A DNA stretch of 23,821 nt from CAYHOI01 sp964358175 (GTDB lineage Bacteria > Margulisbacteria > Riflemargulisbacteria > GWF2-35-9), in NCBI GenBank assembly GCA_964358175.1, contig CAYHOI010000019.1:1-23821 (forward strand), in the 5' to 3' direction. A model generated the notes under the pieces. That model was not told the origin of the DNA, did no database searches, and was given only the letters and a program-made list of their open reading frames with translations. The translations under genes were made by a program, and so were the position numbers. Shown piece after piece: positions 8,348 to 15,568 of this stretch. Positions within the stretch are counted from its first letter, which is position 1. Each line of letters opens with the position of its first letter.

Positions 8348-8836
8348 ATGATGCAAACGAGTACGGCTATCACCGTTCAAACAGCCAGTCTGCTGACCAA
8401 AAAAGGAAACTTCTTTTCAAGCAGTTATATGCGACTACGTTCACTAAAGGGGTATTCTTTGACTGAGTTCATGTTGGAGTTATCGCAGAACCCGTCCAGA
8501 GAATTTGTTTTGCTGAAAAGCGAGGATGAGCTCATCGGCGCAATTCGACTATCTCATAAGGATCAACTGGCACAGACAATCAAGCTGAATCTATTCTGTA
8601 ATTCTACCTTGCATATCTCAGCGTTATCCAGTGAACTTAGAAGGATTTGTTCGCAGCTATTTTTGAGTGAGCATATACGACGCGTCTATTGCTTTGTCCT
8701 GGAAAATGAAGTCCCTGAACAACATGTCCTTTTGCACGCCGGCTTCATCAAAGAAGCAATGCTAAATGATCATGCATTTTACTGTGGGCAATACCATGCC
8801 GTGATAATCTACGGCTGGGTAAAGAACAAAGAATGA
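8348..8836 (+). CDS. Degenerate GNAT-like protein, first member of GNAT pair 2
   Basis: This 162-residue protein has a GNAT-like order of elements: strand EFVLLKSEDELIGAIRLS, strand QTIKLNLFCNS, helix SSELRRICSQLFL, strand RRVYCFVLENE, then VLLHAGFIKEAMLNDHAFYCGQYHAVIIYGWV, which resembles the ending of RimL-type enzymes. The acetyl-CoA loop is absent or heavily altered. It looks homologous to the 610-1128 protein, and like that one it directly precedes and overlaps a RimL-like gene (ATGA, 4 bases). ATG 8348 follows AGGGCAGGG. Catalytic activity is doubtful; it could be the partner subunit of the next protein. Confidence 0.6.
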   Translation: MMQTSTAITVQTASLLTKKGNFFSSSYMRLRSLKGYSLTEFMLELSQNPSREFVLLKSEDELIGAIRLSHKDQLAQTIKLNLFCNSTLHISALSSELRRICSQLFLSEHIRRVYCFVLENEVPEQHVLLHAGFIKEAMLNDHAFYCGQYHAVIIYGWVKNKE

Positions 8837-9441
8837 GTTTCCCTTTCGGCAGGAAAATTCAAGTTCGAAAACCTGAAGAGACCGACCTCGAAAAGATCGC
8901 AAGTTGGCTCCACGATCCCTCGTTTATCAAACACTTATACGGCTCCCCTTTGCACAGTTTAGCTGAGTTCACCCAAAAGGCTCGCCACCTGCTGTCCCAG
9001 AATGCAAAAGATACGAGTCCCGACTTCACCCTCATTATGGAAAGCAAAACAGGCCAACCTATTGGTCTCATGATGTTTCGTAACATTAACTGGAAAGATC
9101 GCAACACAGAAATAAATTTAGCAATCGGAGAGCAAAGCTTTCGAAATTCTTATTACGGGGTAGAGGCATTCGTTCTGACTCTTTTGGTTGGTTTTCATGA
9201 ATTGAACCTCCACAAAATCTACGGCTACATCTACCACACCAATTCAAGCTCTGAGCACATCGTCAAACAAGTTGGAAACTATGAAGGCACCTTGCGAGAC
9301 CACTATTACCGCGATGGCGAATTTGTCGATGTAAACGTCTATTCTTGCTTTTCCTCACAGCTCAAAGACTCCCTCTTGCGTCTAAAAGACGGTGTGCTTA
9401 AAAAGAGTTTCGATCAAGGGTATTTTTCTGAATATACTTGA
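8833..9441 (+). CDS. RimJ/RimL-like GNAT acetyltransferase, second member of GNAT pair 2
   Basis: The 202-residue protein is a clear RimJ/RimL-type N-acetyltransferase. It shows IQVRKPEETDLEKIASWL at the start, QPIGLMMFRNINWKDRNTEINLAIG, the CoA-loop helix FRNSYYGVEAFVLTLLVGF (a Y-rich variant of RxxGxGxEA), LNLHKIYGYIYHTNSSSEHIVKQVG, and EGTLRDHYYRDGEFVDVNVYSCF. It overlaps the preceding gene by 4 bases. The enzyme family acetylates N-termini, Lys or small amines; some GNATs in RiPP loci add fatty acyl groups. Here the substrate is unknown, the neighbouring peptide being the obvious candidate. Confidence 0.8.
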   Translation: MSFPFGRKIQVRKPEETDLEKIASWLHDPSFIKHLYGSPLHSLAEFTQKARHLLSQNAKDTSPDFTLIMESKTGQPIGLMMFRNINWKDRNTEINLAIGEQSFRNSYYGVEAFVLTLLVGFHELNLHKIYGYIYHTNSSSEHIVKQVGNYEGTLRDHYYRDGEFVDVNVYSCFSSQLKDSLLRLKDGVLKKSFDQGYFSEYT

Positions 9442-9450
9442 TATATACTC

Positions 9451-9567
9451 TTGCGTTACCTGAAGGAAGAAAAGGGAATTGACTGGGTTACACTCGGAAA
9501 ATCAAATACGAATTTGGTTAAAGAAGAACTCAAGGAACGGATCGAATTTGACCCACGATTTTCTTAA
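9451..9567 (+). pseudogene. Small coding trace after the GNAT gene, possibly decayed
   Basis: In the same frame as the preceding GNAT, after its TGA, a stretch reads LRYLKEEKGIDWVTLGKSN followed by LVKEELKERIEFDPRFS and a TAA stop. The composition is protein-like, but there is no ATG, only TTG 9451 or other weak starts, and no obvious ribosome-binding site. It overlaps the next weak reading frame out of phase. A gene remnant broken by frameshift is the likeliest reading. No family is recognised. Confidence 0.2.
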
Positions 9568-9748
9568 GGGGGCTAATCGCATTGTGGTCTACATCAAGAA
9601 CCAAGCCATCTTCGGCACCTTTAGTGCCGAGGAATTCCAGTCGCTGGTGGAGCGACGTCTCAAAAATGAACTCCTCGCCAAACTCAACCTGAAGTCCGGC
9701 GACATGATCTCGGCCGAAACGCTTCTCGAAATATTGAACCGTACCTAA
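9479..9748 (+). CDS. Small hypothetical protein, start uncertain, possibly a remnant
   Basis: The frame from TTG 9479 gives 89 residues, but only the second half (from about 9575: ANRIVVYIKNQAIFGTFSA and then a Leu/Lys-rich helical tail ending LEILNRT) looks like real protein. AAGGGGG at 9566-9572 could serve a GTG start at 9584 (54 residues). Before that point another frame looks more coding, so a frameshift near 9565-9575 is plausible. No family is recognised. Confidence 0.3.
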   Translation: MTGLHSENQIRIWLKKNSRNGSNLTHDFLKGANRIVVYIKNQAIFGTFSAEEFQSLVERRLKNELLAKLNLKSGDMISAETLLEILNRT

Positions 9749-10119
9749 AGCCAAGGGCGTAGCGTCTCCTCAAGCCGGCAAATGCCCCTGTTTTTGTCCA
9801 AAATGTGCCAAAAAGACAATATATTCAAAAAACGCGATGCGTTCGTTTAGACCAATCGCCACAAGCCCTCCAGCCTGATGAACCTACTTTGGATTTCTTA
9901 GTCGATGAAAAAACGTGGAATAAATCACTTTCTCTGCCGATAACTTAAATATAGGGGCGTGATATCTCCTGTATCGTGAGCTAACAGTTGTGAGCTGCGG
10001 GAGTGATGCTGGTCAGAAACGTTTATTGCGAAAGGAGGGATGATTTAATTAGTTTGGCTCAGTCGAGCCTAATAGGTTTGTAGAAAAGTAAAAAAATAAA
10101 AATTATAGGAGGAATAATC
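9749..10119. other. Intergenic region with coding traces and the leader of the 217-residue protein gene
   Basis: Roughly 9765-9945 retains protein-like fragments in shifting frames, such as GKCPCFCPKCAKK (about 9778-9816) and PDEPTLDFLVDEKTWNKS ending at a TAA near 9946, none with a start codon. From about 9960 the sequence looks non-coding. It holds the direct repeat GTGAGCT at about 9976 and 9990, an AAGGAGGG followed by a minimal ATG-ATT-TAA frame near 10034, and a small GGCTC/GAGCC hairpin near 10060. I see no convincing promoter boxes. Confidence 0.4.
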
Positions 10120-10773
10120 ATGGGAAGTTTAAGTGTAGCAACAATAGGTGGTATTAAAACGTTAACGACGGGTCAGAAAAACGAACTCACAAAAATTGCA
10201 GAGAAAGATGGAAGTGCAAAGTCAATAGACACCAAACAAGAATGGCTAGATGCAGCCAAGTATCTTAAGGTTTATACCGGGAAGGATGCTTCTAATGCTG
10301 AGCAACTTCTTGTGATTGAACTTGACATCAGTTCTGTCAATGTTCAAAATGATGATAGGGATGCAGCTCCAATCGAAGCTGTCGCTGCTATGTCACCATC
10401 AACTAACAAGGAAAATCTGAGTAGCGTCTTCACTTATGACAATGGTCTTGGCATATTAGGTGCAGTGCAAAATGGGACTGCTATAAAAGGAAAGATTAAA
10501 TGGCACCAAACCTTTGGTGTTGATAATCAAAACATTAAACCTGAAGGAAGAGATATTGTGCTTTCAGGTGCTAAGGTCACTGGGCAGGTTAAACTAGAGG
10601 TGGTTGATAAGAAAACTGGTAAGCAATTCGAATTCTGGATAAATACGGCTGATCCGCAAGCGGATGGCACCTATCACTTTTCCACAAAGGGGATTGATGC
10701 GATTAAAAAAGTGCAGTTTTGTGGTAATGGATCCATAGATTTTAAGAAGGGATGGTCATTGGATCTAGAATAG
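10120..10773 (+). CDS. Orphan 217-residue protein, unknown function
   Basis: The gene has an excellent ribosome-binding site (AGGAGG at 10107-10112, 7 bases before the ATG) and its own terminator, so it is probably a well-expressed single-gene unit. The protein starts MGSLSVATIGGIKTLTTGQK, with no signal peptide and no membrane segment. It is rich in Lys, Asp and Gly. The N-terminal third looks helical (ELTKIAEKDGSAK, KQEWLDAAKYLKVY). The rest looks beta-rich (LLVIELDISSVNVQ, VTGQVKLEVVDKKTGKQFEFWI, GTYHFSTKGIDAIKKVQFCG). There is one Cys, near the C-terminus. I recognise no family. Its AT-rich leader and position beside a transposon remnant suggest accessory DNA. Confidence 0.8.
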   Translation: MGSLSVATIGGIKTLTTGQKNELTKIAEKDGSAKSIDTKQEWLDAAKYLKVYTGKDASNAEQLLVIELDISSVNVQNDDRDAAPIEAVAAMSPSTNKENLSSVFTYDNGLGILGAVQNGTAIKGKIKWHQTFGVDNQNIKPEGRDIVLSGAKVTGQVKLEVVDKKTGKQFEFWINTADPQADGTYHFSTKGIDAIKKVQFCGNGSIDFKKGWSLDLE

Positions 10774-10804
10774 ATAGCTCTAGCGAAAAGCCAAGCATAA
10801 GTAC

Positions 10805-10848
10805 GTCCAGGAATGTCCTAGTTGCTAGGTCTTCCTGGACTTCTTATT
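10805..10848 (+). terminator. Rho-independent terminator of the 217-residue protein gene
   Basis: GTCCAGGAA (10805-10813) pairs perfectly with TTCCTGGAC (10832-10840). Inside it, CCTAG (10817-10821) pairs with CTAGG (10825-10829) around TTG. The T-rich run TTCTTATTT follows. It lies 32 bases after the stop codon. Confidence 0.85.
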
Positions 10849-10904
10849 TCTAGAGCCTGTCCCAAAGTAGAAGCCTTAACGTTCATAGGGGTTGGCGGGC
10901 AAAC

Positions 10905-11156
10905 GTAAGCGATCTATGAACCGCATACTTTCCGATGTTCTTTTTTGGTAGTAGGCTTGGGGTACAACGGATATATACATGTCGACGCCGATCCTTTCAA
11001 ATATTACTGCGCCCTTATCAAGAGGCTACCCTACTGTACATCCATTCCGGATTACGAGGCACTGCTCCCTTGGAACATCCAACTAGGGCTTCTCCCCCGC
11101 TTACCCTAACACCTTCAACAGCTATCGCCAACCATGCAGTTCCATAGATCGCTTAC
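10905..11156. mobile_element. 252-bp deleted IS66-type element (MITE-like)
   Basis: The left end GTAAGCGATCTATGAACCGC (from 10905) and the right end, read inward on the other strand from 11156 as GTAAGCGATCTATGGAACTG, form an inverted repeat of about 24 bp with only a few differences. Ends beginning GTAAGCG are typical of the IS66 family. Between them only a short C-terminal transposase-like stretch remains (10957-11109). The flanking 8 bases (GGGCAAAC and GCTTGATC) do not match, so no target duplication is visible. The element cannot encode its own transposase and would depend on a complete copy elsewhere. Confidence 0.6.
10957..11109 (+). pseudogene. IS66-like transposase C-terminal remnant
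   Basis: In frame with the TAA at 11107-11109 the sequence reads DPFKYYCALIKRLPYC followed by DYEALLPWNIQLG. This matches the pattern at the C-terminus of IS66 TnpC transposases ('pY.Y...l..LP......dyeaLLPWN'). The upstream GYNGYIHVDA may be a second conserved patch joined by deletion. No start codon or catalytic core is present, so this is a fragment. The family call comes from pattern memory and the matching GTAAGCG ends. Confidence 0.5.
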
Positions 11157-11193
11157 GCTTGATCTGGAATGGGAATAACAGCAGAGAACAGGA

Positions 11194-13800
11194 CTACTGA
11201 TAAGGTATGTTATGGTATGGCTCCATTATCTCTTCCCACGAGGCAGGGGAGGAGCCCAAAGCGTCTTCTATTTTCAGAGATAACTCTGAAACTGAGAGTA
11301 GCGATTTCAGGTAGCCCACAAAGCGTGGCTGTTCATCCTTTCCTTTCGTAATCACAGAATATCCGTTTTCATCAAAACCAAAGATTAACATCCCACCCGG
11401 CTTTAGGAGCTTGAAAGCATTCTTGATGAGAAGCGTTTGAGCTTCATCTTCAAGATGTGTAATCACATTGGCGACAATGATTATTTGTGCAGAATTTTGC
11501 GGCAAGGGGTGGGTGGCTTGAAGCATATCGTGTTCCAAATAAACCAACCCAGCCCGATCAAAGGGTAAGAGATATTTTTCAGAGTGAAGAATTCCAAACC
11601 CCAGGGCACTCGTTGAATCCGAAATCCCTTGGCGATCTATAGCGAAAAGGGTCACATCTTTAAAGAGAAGGGATACTTTCTCGAAAAGCTCACGAGAAGT
11701 AATCGCCGCGTTCTCAGGGGGGAAAGCTTCAGCAGCAACACCGGCATCGATTATTCGCAAGGGTTTTTCCGGGAAGAATTTCTTAAATTCAATCGCATAT
11801 TTAATAGCTAGTTGATGCACCTTATTAAGTCGCCCAAACTCCGTTGTCTGACGTACCGTTCCCAAGTTGTGAATTAGCAACTCGCGACATTTTATGTCCT
11901 TGATAAAACTGTAATGGACAAGATCCAGGCATGCTCCAGGATATTTCGCCGCCCAGATATCTGCCGTAAATTCCAAAGCAAGCCAAAGAATTCTTCTTGG
12001 ACTCCATCGAATTTTAAGGTTCTTTTTCATGTCACCAATACCCTTCATCACTTGCTGAACAAACGTAATGGCTTCGTTTTTCTCAAGAGAAGTTATTACC
12101 TCAAGAAATGTTTCCATCACAAAGAGCATGTCATCCTTTTCACATAATTCATAAATCTCCCCATCATGAAGCAGCTTCGTGGATTCTTTAAAGACTTTGC
12201 TGGGTTCCCGAATGAGTGTTCCGACTTGAAAGTCGACTCTTCCTAAAAAATTGACCATATTTCCAGCAACACCTTCCTGATGGACTACGAAATCTTCACA
12301 ACTTTGAATGCAGGGCTCCTGCTTACGAACATTAGACGCTATTCTGAGGCCGGGAGAGAAAAGACATTTTACTTCCCATGCAACACACTGCTCCAGTATT
12401 GCTTGTAGCCCAGCTCCTTTGGAAGGAATATTGTCTGCATCATGAGCTATATGATCATACCCATTATTAAACTGCCTTAAAAAATGCTCGAAATACTTCT
12501 TGATAACTCCCTGTTGTTCAGCTAAATCGATTCCCTTTGCTACTAACGACTTTGAGAGGATAGCCAAGCCTAATTTCATCCAAAGCATCTGTGCACAAAC
12601 CCTGGGATCAAGCTTATCCAGAATTTGTTTTTTTTTGATTTCAAGAATTGCCGGATGGTGTTCACTGAGGGTCACGTTTCCCGGGGTTTCAAATAATTCG
12701 CCAAGAGAGTTGTTGTATTGGGATAAAATATTAATGAAAAATCGTTTGGCTATTTCTGTTGCAAGCCAACCCTCCAACGTGAATTCAAATTCATCGGGAG
12801 TCTTATCTCCTGGAATCGTTAATTGACTGAACTGATGAAACCTGTGAGTGAATTCGGCTTTTGGAGAAATAAAAATGGGGAAAGAATCCACTTTAAACTG
12901 GATCGCAGTTAGAAACTCACCAATTCTATTGATGCTCTGAGTAATCTTGGCGGTAGTCCACCCTCTGCTCAACAAATCCACAATAGTTTCGGGTTGAGCA
13001 GGATCTCTCCAAGTAGGCTGCTGGGGGTATGGCGTTATTTCTTTGAGCTTCATCAGGCTCCTCGCGTTTTCATCAAAGACCCTGTCGTTATCGAGTGGAA
13101 GGAGAGTTACAATTTTTAAGAAAAATTCACCAAATCGGTCAAGATGATTTTGAAACATGCGGTCTGAATGTCGGCTATAGGCCATATACAATGCACGTAT
13201 TTCCTCCTCAATTATTTTCTCGATTCCAATATTCTTGAAGCGATCAGTCCTACCTTTATCCATAATACCTTGCAAACATGCCATCCGATCCTTTCCTATG
13301 GCAACATTTTCGAACAATATACGGTCTCTGTTTCCCAAAAGCTCTTGAAGTTGGATTCGAATCTGCTGTTCACTTGACTCAGATTCAAGGAATGCTTTCT
13401 TTGGAATACGAATGATTCTGGTATTATCTTGGCTAATAACAACGGAGGCATTTCGGGGTTCATTTAAGAGTAGCGCTCTCTCGCCTACAATACTATCCGC
13501 TGTCCCACCAACAATTCTAGCAAGATCAGTGTGTGTGGTGCCAGAACACACTTTCACCAACACTTCTCCAGAAATAATTACAAAACAAAATTTAGCCTCT
13601 AAATCACCTTGCTTAATAAGCTCTGTTTCAGCATTTAGTGAAGCAACTTCACATGACGCCATCAGTCCACGTACAAAGCCCCCATTATCACCATTAAGCG
13701 TTTCAAAAATACAGTTTAGCCCTGTCAGACAAGCCTGATCCTCTTCTGTAATCTTTTCCCAGGTGGATAAAGAGGGAAGGCTAATAGTCTTTGCAAGCAT
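11194..13800 (-). CDS. cNMP-binding protein with C-terminal methyltransferase-like domain
   Basis: This is an 868-residue soluble protein. Residues ~45-160 form a CRP/CAP-type cyclic-nucleotide-binding domain. Its phosphate-binding cassette is intact, GERALLLNEPRNAS (106-119), with Glu107 and Arg116 where cAMP/cGMP binders have them. Residues ~170-670 are mostly helical and unrecognised. The C-terminal ~190 residues resemble a class I SAM methyltransferase: RIIDAGVAAEAF (from 682, a degenerate motif I), LFAIDRQG, an acidic HLEDEAQTLLIKNAF helix and LKPGGMLIFGF (~799-809). No helix-turn-helix DNA-binding domain is evident, so it is not an ordinary CRP regulator. It starts 2 bases after the stop of the phosphodiesterase-like gene and is surely in its operon. 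I infer an effector whose activity is gated by a cyclic nucleotide. Whether the methyltransferase is active is unclear. Confidence 0.75.
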   Translation of the reverse strand: MLAKTISLPSLSTWEKITEEDQACLTGLNCIFETLNGDNGGFVRGLMASCEVASLNAETELIKQGDLEAKFCFVIISGEVLVKVCSGTTHTDLARIVGGTADSIVGERALLLNEPRNASVVISQDNTRIIRIPKKAFLESESSEQQIRIQLQELLGNRDRILFENVAIGKDRMACLQGIMDKGRTDRFKNIGIEKIIEEEIRALYMAYSRHSDRMFQNHLDRFGEFFLKIVTLLPLDNDRVFDENARSLMKLKEITPYPQQPTWRDPAQPETIVDLLSRGWTTAKITQSINRIGEFLTAIQFKVDSFPIFISPKAEFTHRFHQFSQLTIPGDKTPDEFEFTLEGWLATEIAKRFFINILSQYNNSLGELFETPGNVTLSEHHPAILEIKKKQILDKLDPRVCAQMLWMKLGLAILSKSLVAKGIDLAEQQGVIKKYFEHFLRQFNNGYDHIAHDADNIPSKGAGLQAILEQCVAWEVKCLFSPGLRIASNVRKQEPCIQSCEDFVVHQEGVAGNMVNFLGRVDFQVGTLIREPSKVFKESTKLLHDGEIYELCEKDDMLFVMETFLEVITSLEKNEAITFVQQVMKGIGDMKKNLKIRWSPRRILWLALEFTADIWAAKYPGACLDLVHYSFIKDIKCRELLIHNLGTVRQTTEFGRLNKVHQLAIKYAIEFKKFFPEKPLRIIDAGVAAEAFPPENAAITSRELFEKVSLLFKDVTLFAIDRQGISDSTSALGFGILHSEKYLLPFDRAGLVYLEHDMLQATHPLPQNSAQIIIVANVITHLEDEAQTLLIKNAFKLLKPGGMLIFGFDENGYSVITKGKDEQPRFVGYLKSLLSVSELSLKIEDALGSSPASWEEIMEPYHNIPYQ

Positions 13801-13802
13801 TA

Positions 13803-15329
13803 TTAGGTACTACTTATGGGCTTACCGTCCAAAGTTGAGACTGTTCCATGGACATTTTTCAGATGCGAATAATAAATCACAACCGTACAATTTTTATTCT
13901 TTCGTTCAAAGTTCGACTTCCAACCCTCAAGATCCTCCTGGATTTGATTTTCCATACCCTTAAAATGACCAAGTTCCATTCTCATTTCATAAGATTTTTT
14001 TCCGTCAAGATGTATGGCAACATCAGTCAGCATATTAAAATAGGTCTGAATACTTTTCGAAACTTGATCAACCGTTTGCCCCTTAGTCGGATTAATGTCT
14101 CCGGTATCAATTCTAACCATTGTTTCATCTTCATTTTTTAGGGAAGGATGGATCACAACATATCCATTACTCTTGTAAAAGTGAGCTATCTCGGAAGGAG
14201 GATCAATGGCTGTGCTAGAAAATGCGTTATCAGGAGACAGATATGTTTTCAAAAACAACAGGCTAAGATCAATAAGCTTGGTATTGCTAAATAGTTTTGA
14301 GTGGGTTGTTACAACTGAATCGACATCCATCTCCATATTCGGATTCACAGAGTATGCCCCATATAAGTGAACCAGAATTCCCTTCTCATTCGCTGCGAGG
14401 AGAATGGGAATAAGATAGGCAACATGGTCAATGTGGGTATGGGTAAGCATGAGATGAATGAGATTAATACTCTTTGGGGACTCCTTCATCTTTTGAATAA
14501 GATATGCTGCGGCGACAGGATTGCCTGCATCAAAAGAAGCAAAATGCCCCTCCTGAGGCAAGCAAAACAGATCACCTGTTTGATCCTTTTCGTTACCCAA
14601 AATTTCACCCGACAAGAGCCCCTTGTTTATTCGATTATACAGGGGCTCAGAAAGCGTGGGTATTCCATATCCTTCCCTAAAAGGCTGCACTTCCCCTTCA
14701 CTTGGCAAATACGTGACATGCTTTTGATGAAATTCTATTAGTGATCGTTGAAGAGATGTGATCGCATGATTTTCTCCTTCATTAACCCTAAATTGAGATA
14801 CAGCCAATACTCCTATGGTATTAATCATCTGCATAAATAATTTTTTGTTATCGTTAGGGTTCATTTCATTTGCTCTAACAATAAATTCAACCTTTTTCTC
14901 AAAAAAAGGAACAAGAGTTTGCAATATTCCCACAGACCCATTCGCCGTATTGAGAATTGCATTGAGAATCTGGGTAACAAAATTTTTTGAATAGAAATTT
15001 ACCTTAATCGACATAGTCGCCTTTTCCTCTGGCATTAGCCCAACTCCTATTGTTTTATTCGCAGGAACCGCAGGAGATGCTGCCAGCATAAATAAAGCCA
15101 TCGAAATATCGACATCTGACCTGACATCAAGAACCACGTGCTTTACCTTCGAAACGTCCGTATTCTCTAGCATCAAATATTGTTCCACCGCCTTCCCAAG
15201 CTCCGTTCCTTGACACGATCCAGATATTACCGAAAATATAATGTTATCTTTGCCGTCTATCTTTACCGTAAAATGATCCTCAATCCTTACCTGCGTCGTC
15301 AACCCTAGTGAAACCGTTTTTCGTGCCAT
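13803..15329 (-). CDS. Metallo-beta-lactamase-fold hydrolase, class II cNMP phosphodiesterase-like
   Basis: The 508-residue protein has an unrecognised N-terminal half (residues 1-~240) and a C-terminal metallo-hydrolase domain. It carries SFDAGNP (265-271), the metal motif HTHIDH (297-302), then VRIDTGD (405-411), ELGHF (452-456) and VVIYYSHLK (483-491). This order, a DAG box, HxHxDH, an Asp-Thr-Gly, GH(L/F) and a strand ending in SH(L/I)K, is that of class II cyclic-nucleotide phosphodiesterases such as yeast PDE1. Many other metallo-beta-lactamase proteins share only HxHxDH. No signal peptide is seen, so it is cytoplasmic. GAAAGGAG lies 7 bases before the ATG. It is first in a two-gene operon with a cNMP-binding protein, which supports cyclic-nucleotide hydrolysis. 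The phosphodiesterase activity remains inference. Confidence 0.7.
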   Translation of the reverse strand: MARKTVSLGLTTQVRIEDHFTVKIDGKDNIIFSVISGSCQGTELGKAVEQYLMLENTDVSKVKHVVLDVRSDVDISMALFMLAASPAVPANKTIGVGLMPEEKATMSIKVNFYSKNFVTQILNAILNTANGSVGILQTLVPFFEKKVEFIVRANEMNPNDNKKLFMQMINTIGVLAVSQFRVNEGENHAITSLQRSLIEFHQKHVTYLPSEGEVQPFREGYGIPTLSEPLYNRINKGLLSGEILGNEKDQTGDLFCLPQEGHFASFDAGNPVAAAYLIQKMKESPKSINLIHLMLTHTHIDHVAYLIPILLAANEKGILVHLYGAYSVNPNMEMDVDSVVTTHSKLFSNTKLIDLSLLFLKTYLSPDNAFSSTAIDPPSEIAHFYKSNGYVVIHPSLKNEDETMVRIDTGDINPTKGQTVDQVSKSIQTYFNMLTDVAIHLDGKKSYEMRMELGHFKGMENQIQEDLEGWKSNFERKNKNCTVVIYYSHLKNVHGTVSTLDGKPISST

Positions 15330-15349
15330 TTTCTTTCTCCTTTCAATTC

Positions 15350-15434
15350 TTTCAAAATTAGAGATTTTGTCATTTCCTTCTAAATATATCGACAGAAAAT
15401 CGTGTTTGTTGCAACATTTCTTCTAATTTTGAAA
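15350..15434. repeat. 12-bp inverted repeat in the leader of the phosphodiesterase-like operon
   Basis: TTTCAAAATTAG (15350-15361) and CTAATTTTGAAA (15423-15434) are perfect inverted copies separated by 61 bases. Flanking bases are also partly alike (AATT before one copy, AATT after the other). The near copy lies about 20 bases upstream of the start codon, just beyond the ribosome-binding site. The pair could be two operators for one dimeric regulator or the base of a long RNA stem in the 5' leader. Confidence 0.5.
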
Positions 15435-15568
15435 TTTAATTAAAAGCAGGAGCTCCTGACCTCGACGGTTAAGACGCAGAGACACAGTGATAGCTTGATA
15501 AATGCTATGGCAAGAAGACTTCCCTAACAATCAACTCTAAGTCATTGTCGTGGAATTATACTTCGACC

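Noticed and set aside
9874..9900. CTGATGA core of a possible hammerhead ribozyme
   Set aside because: The matching GAAA after a stem II and the flanking stems are not present.
10850..10866. GAGCCTGTCCCAAAG as the end of another insertion sequence
   Set aside because: It resembles some IS ends, but no inverted partner or transposase fragment for such an element is visible in the window.
10935..11147. 70-codon frame inside the IS66-type remnant
   Set aside because: It is out of frame with the transposase-like fragment, which has the family-like motif.
13168..14741. Plus-strand frames opposite the phosphodiesterase-like and cNMP-binding genes
   Set aside because: The minus-strand proteins carry recognisable motifs; the opposite frames have no start signals or motifs.
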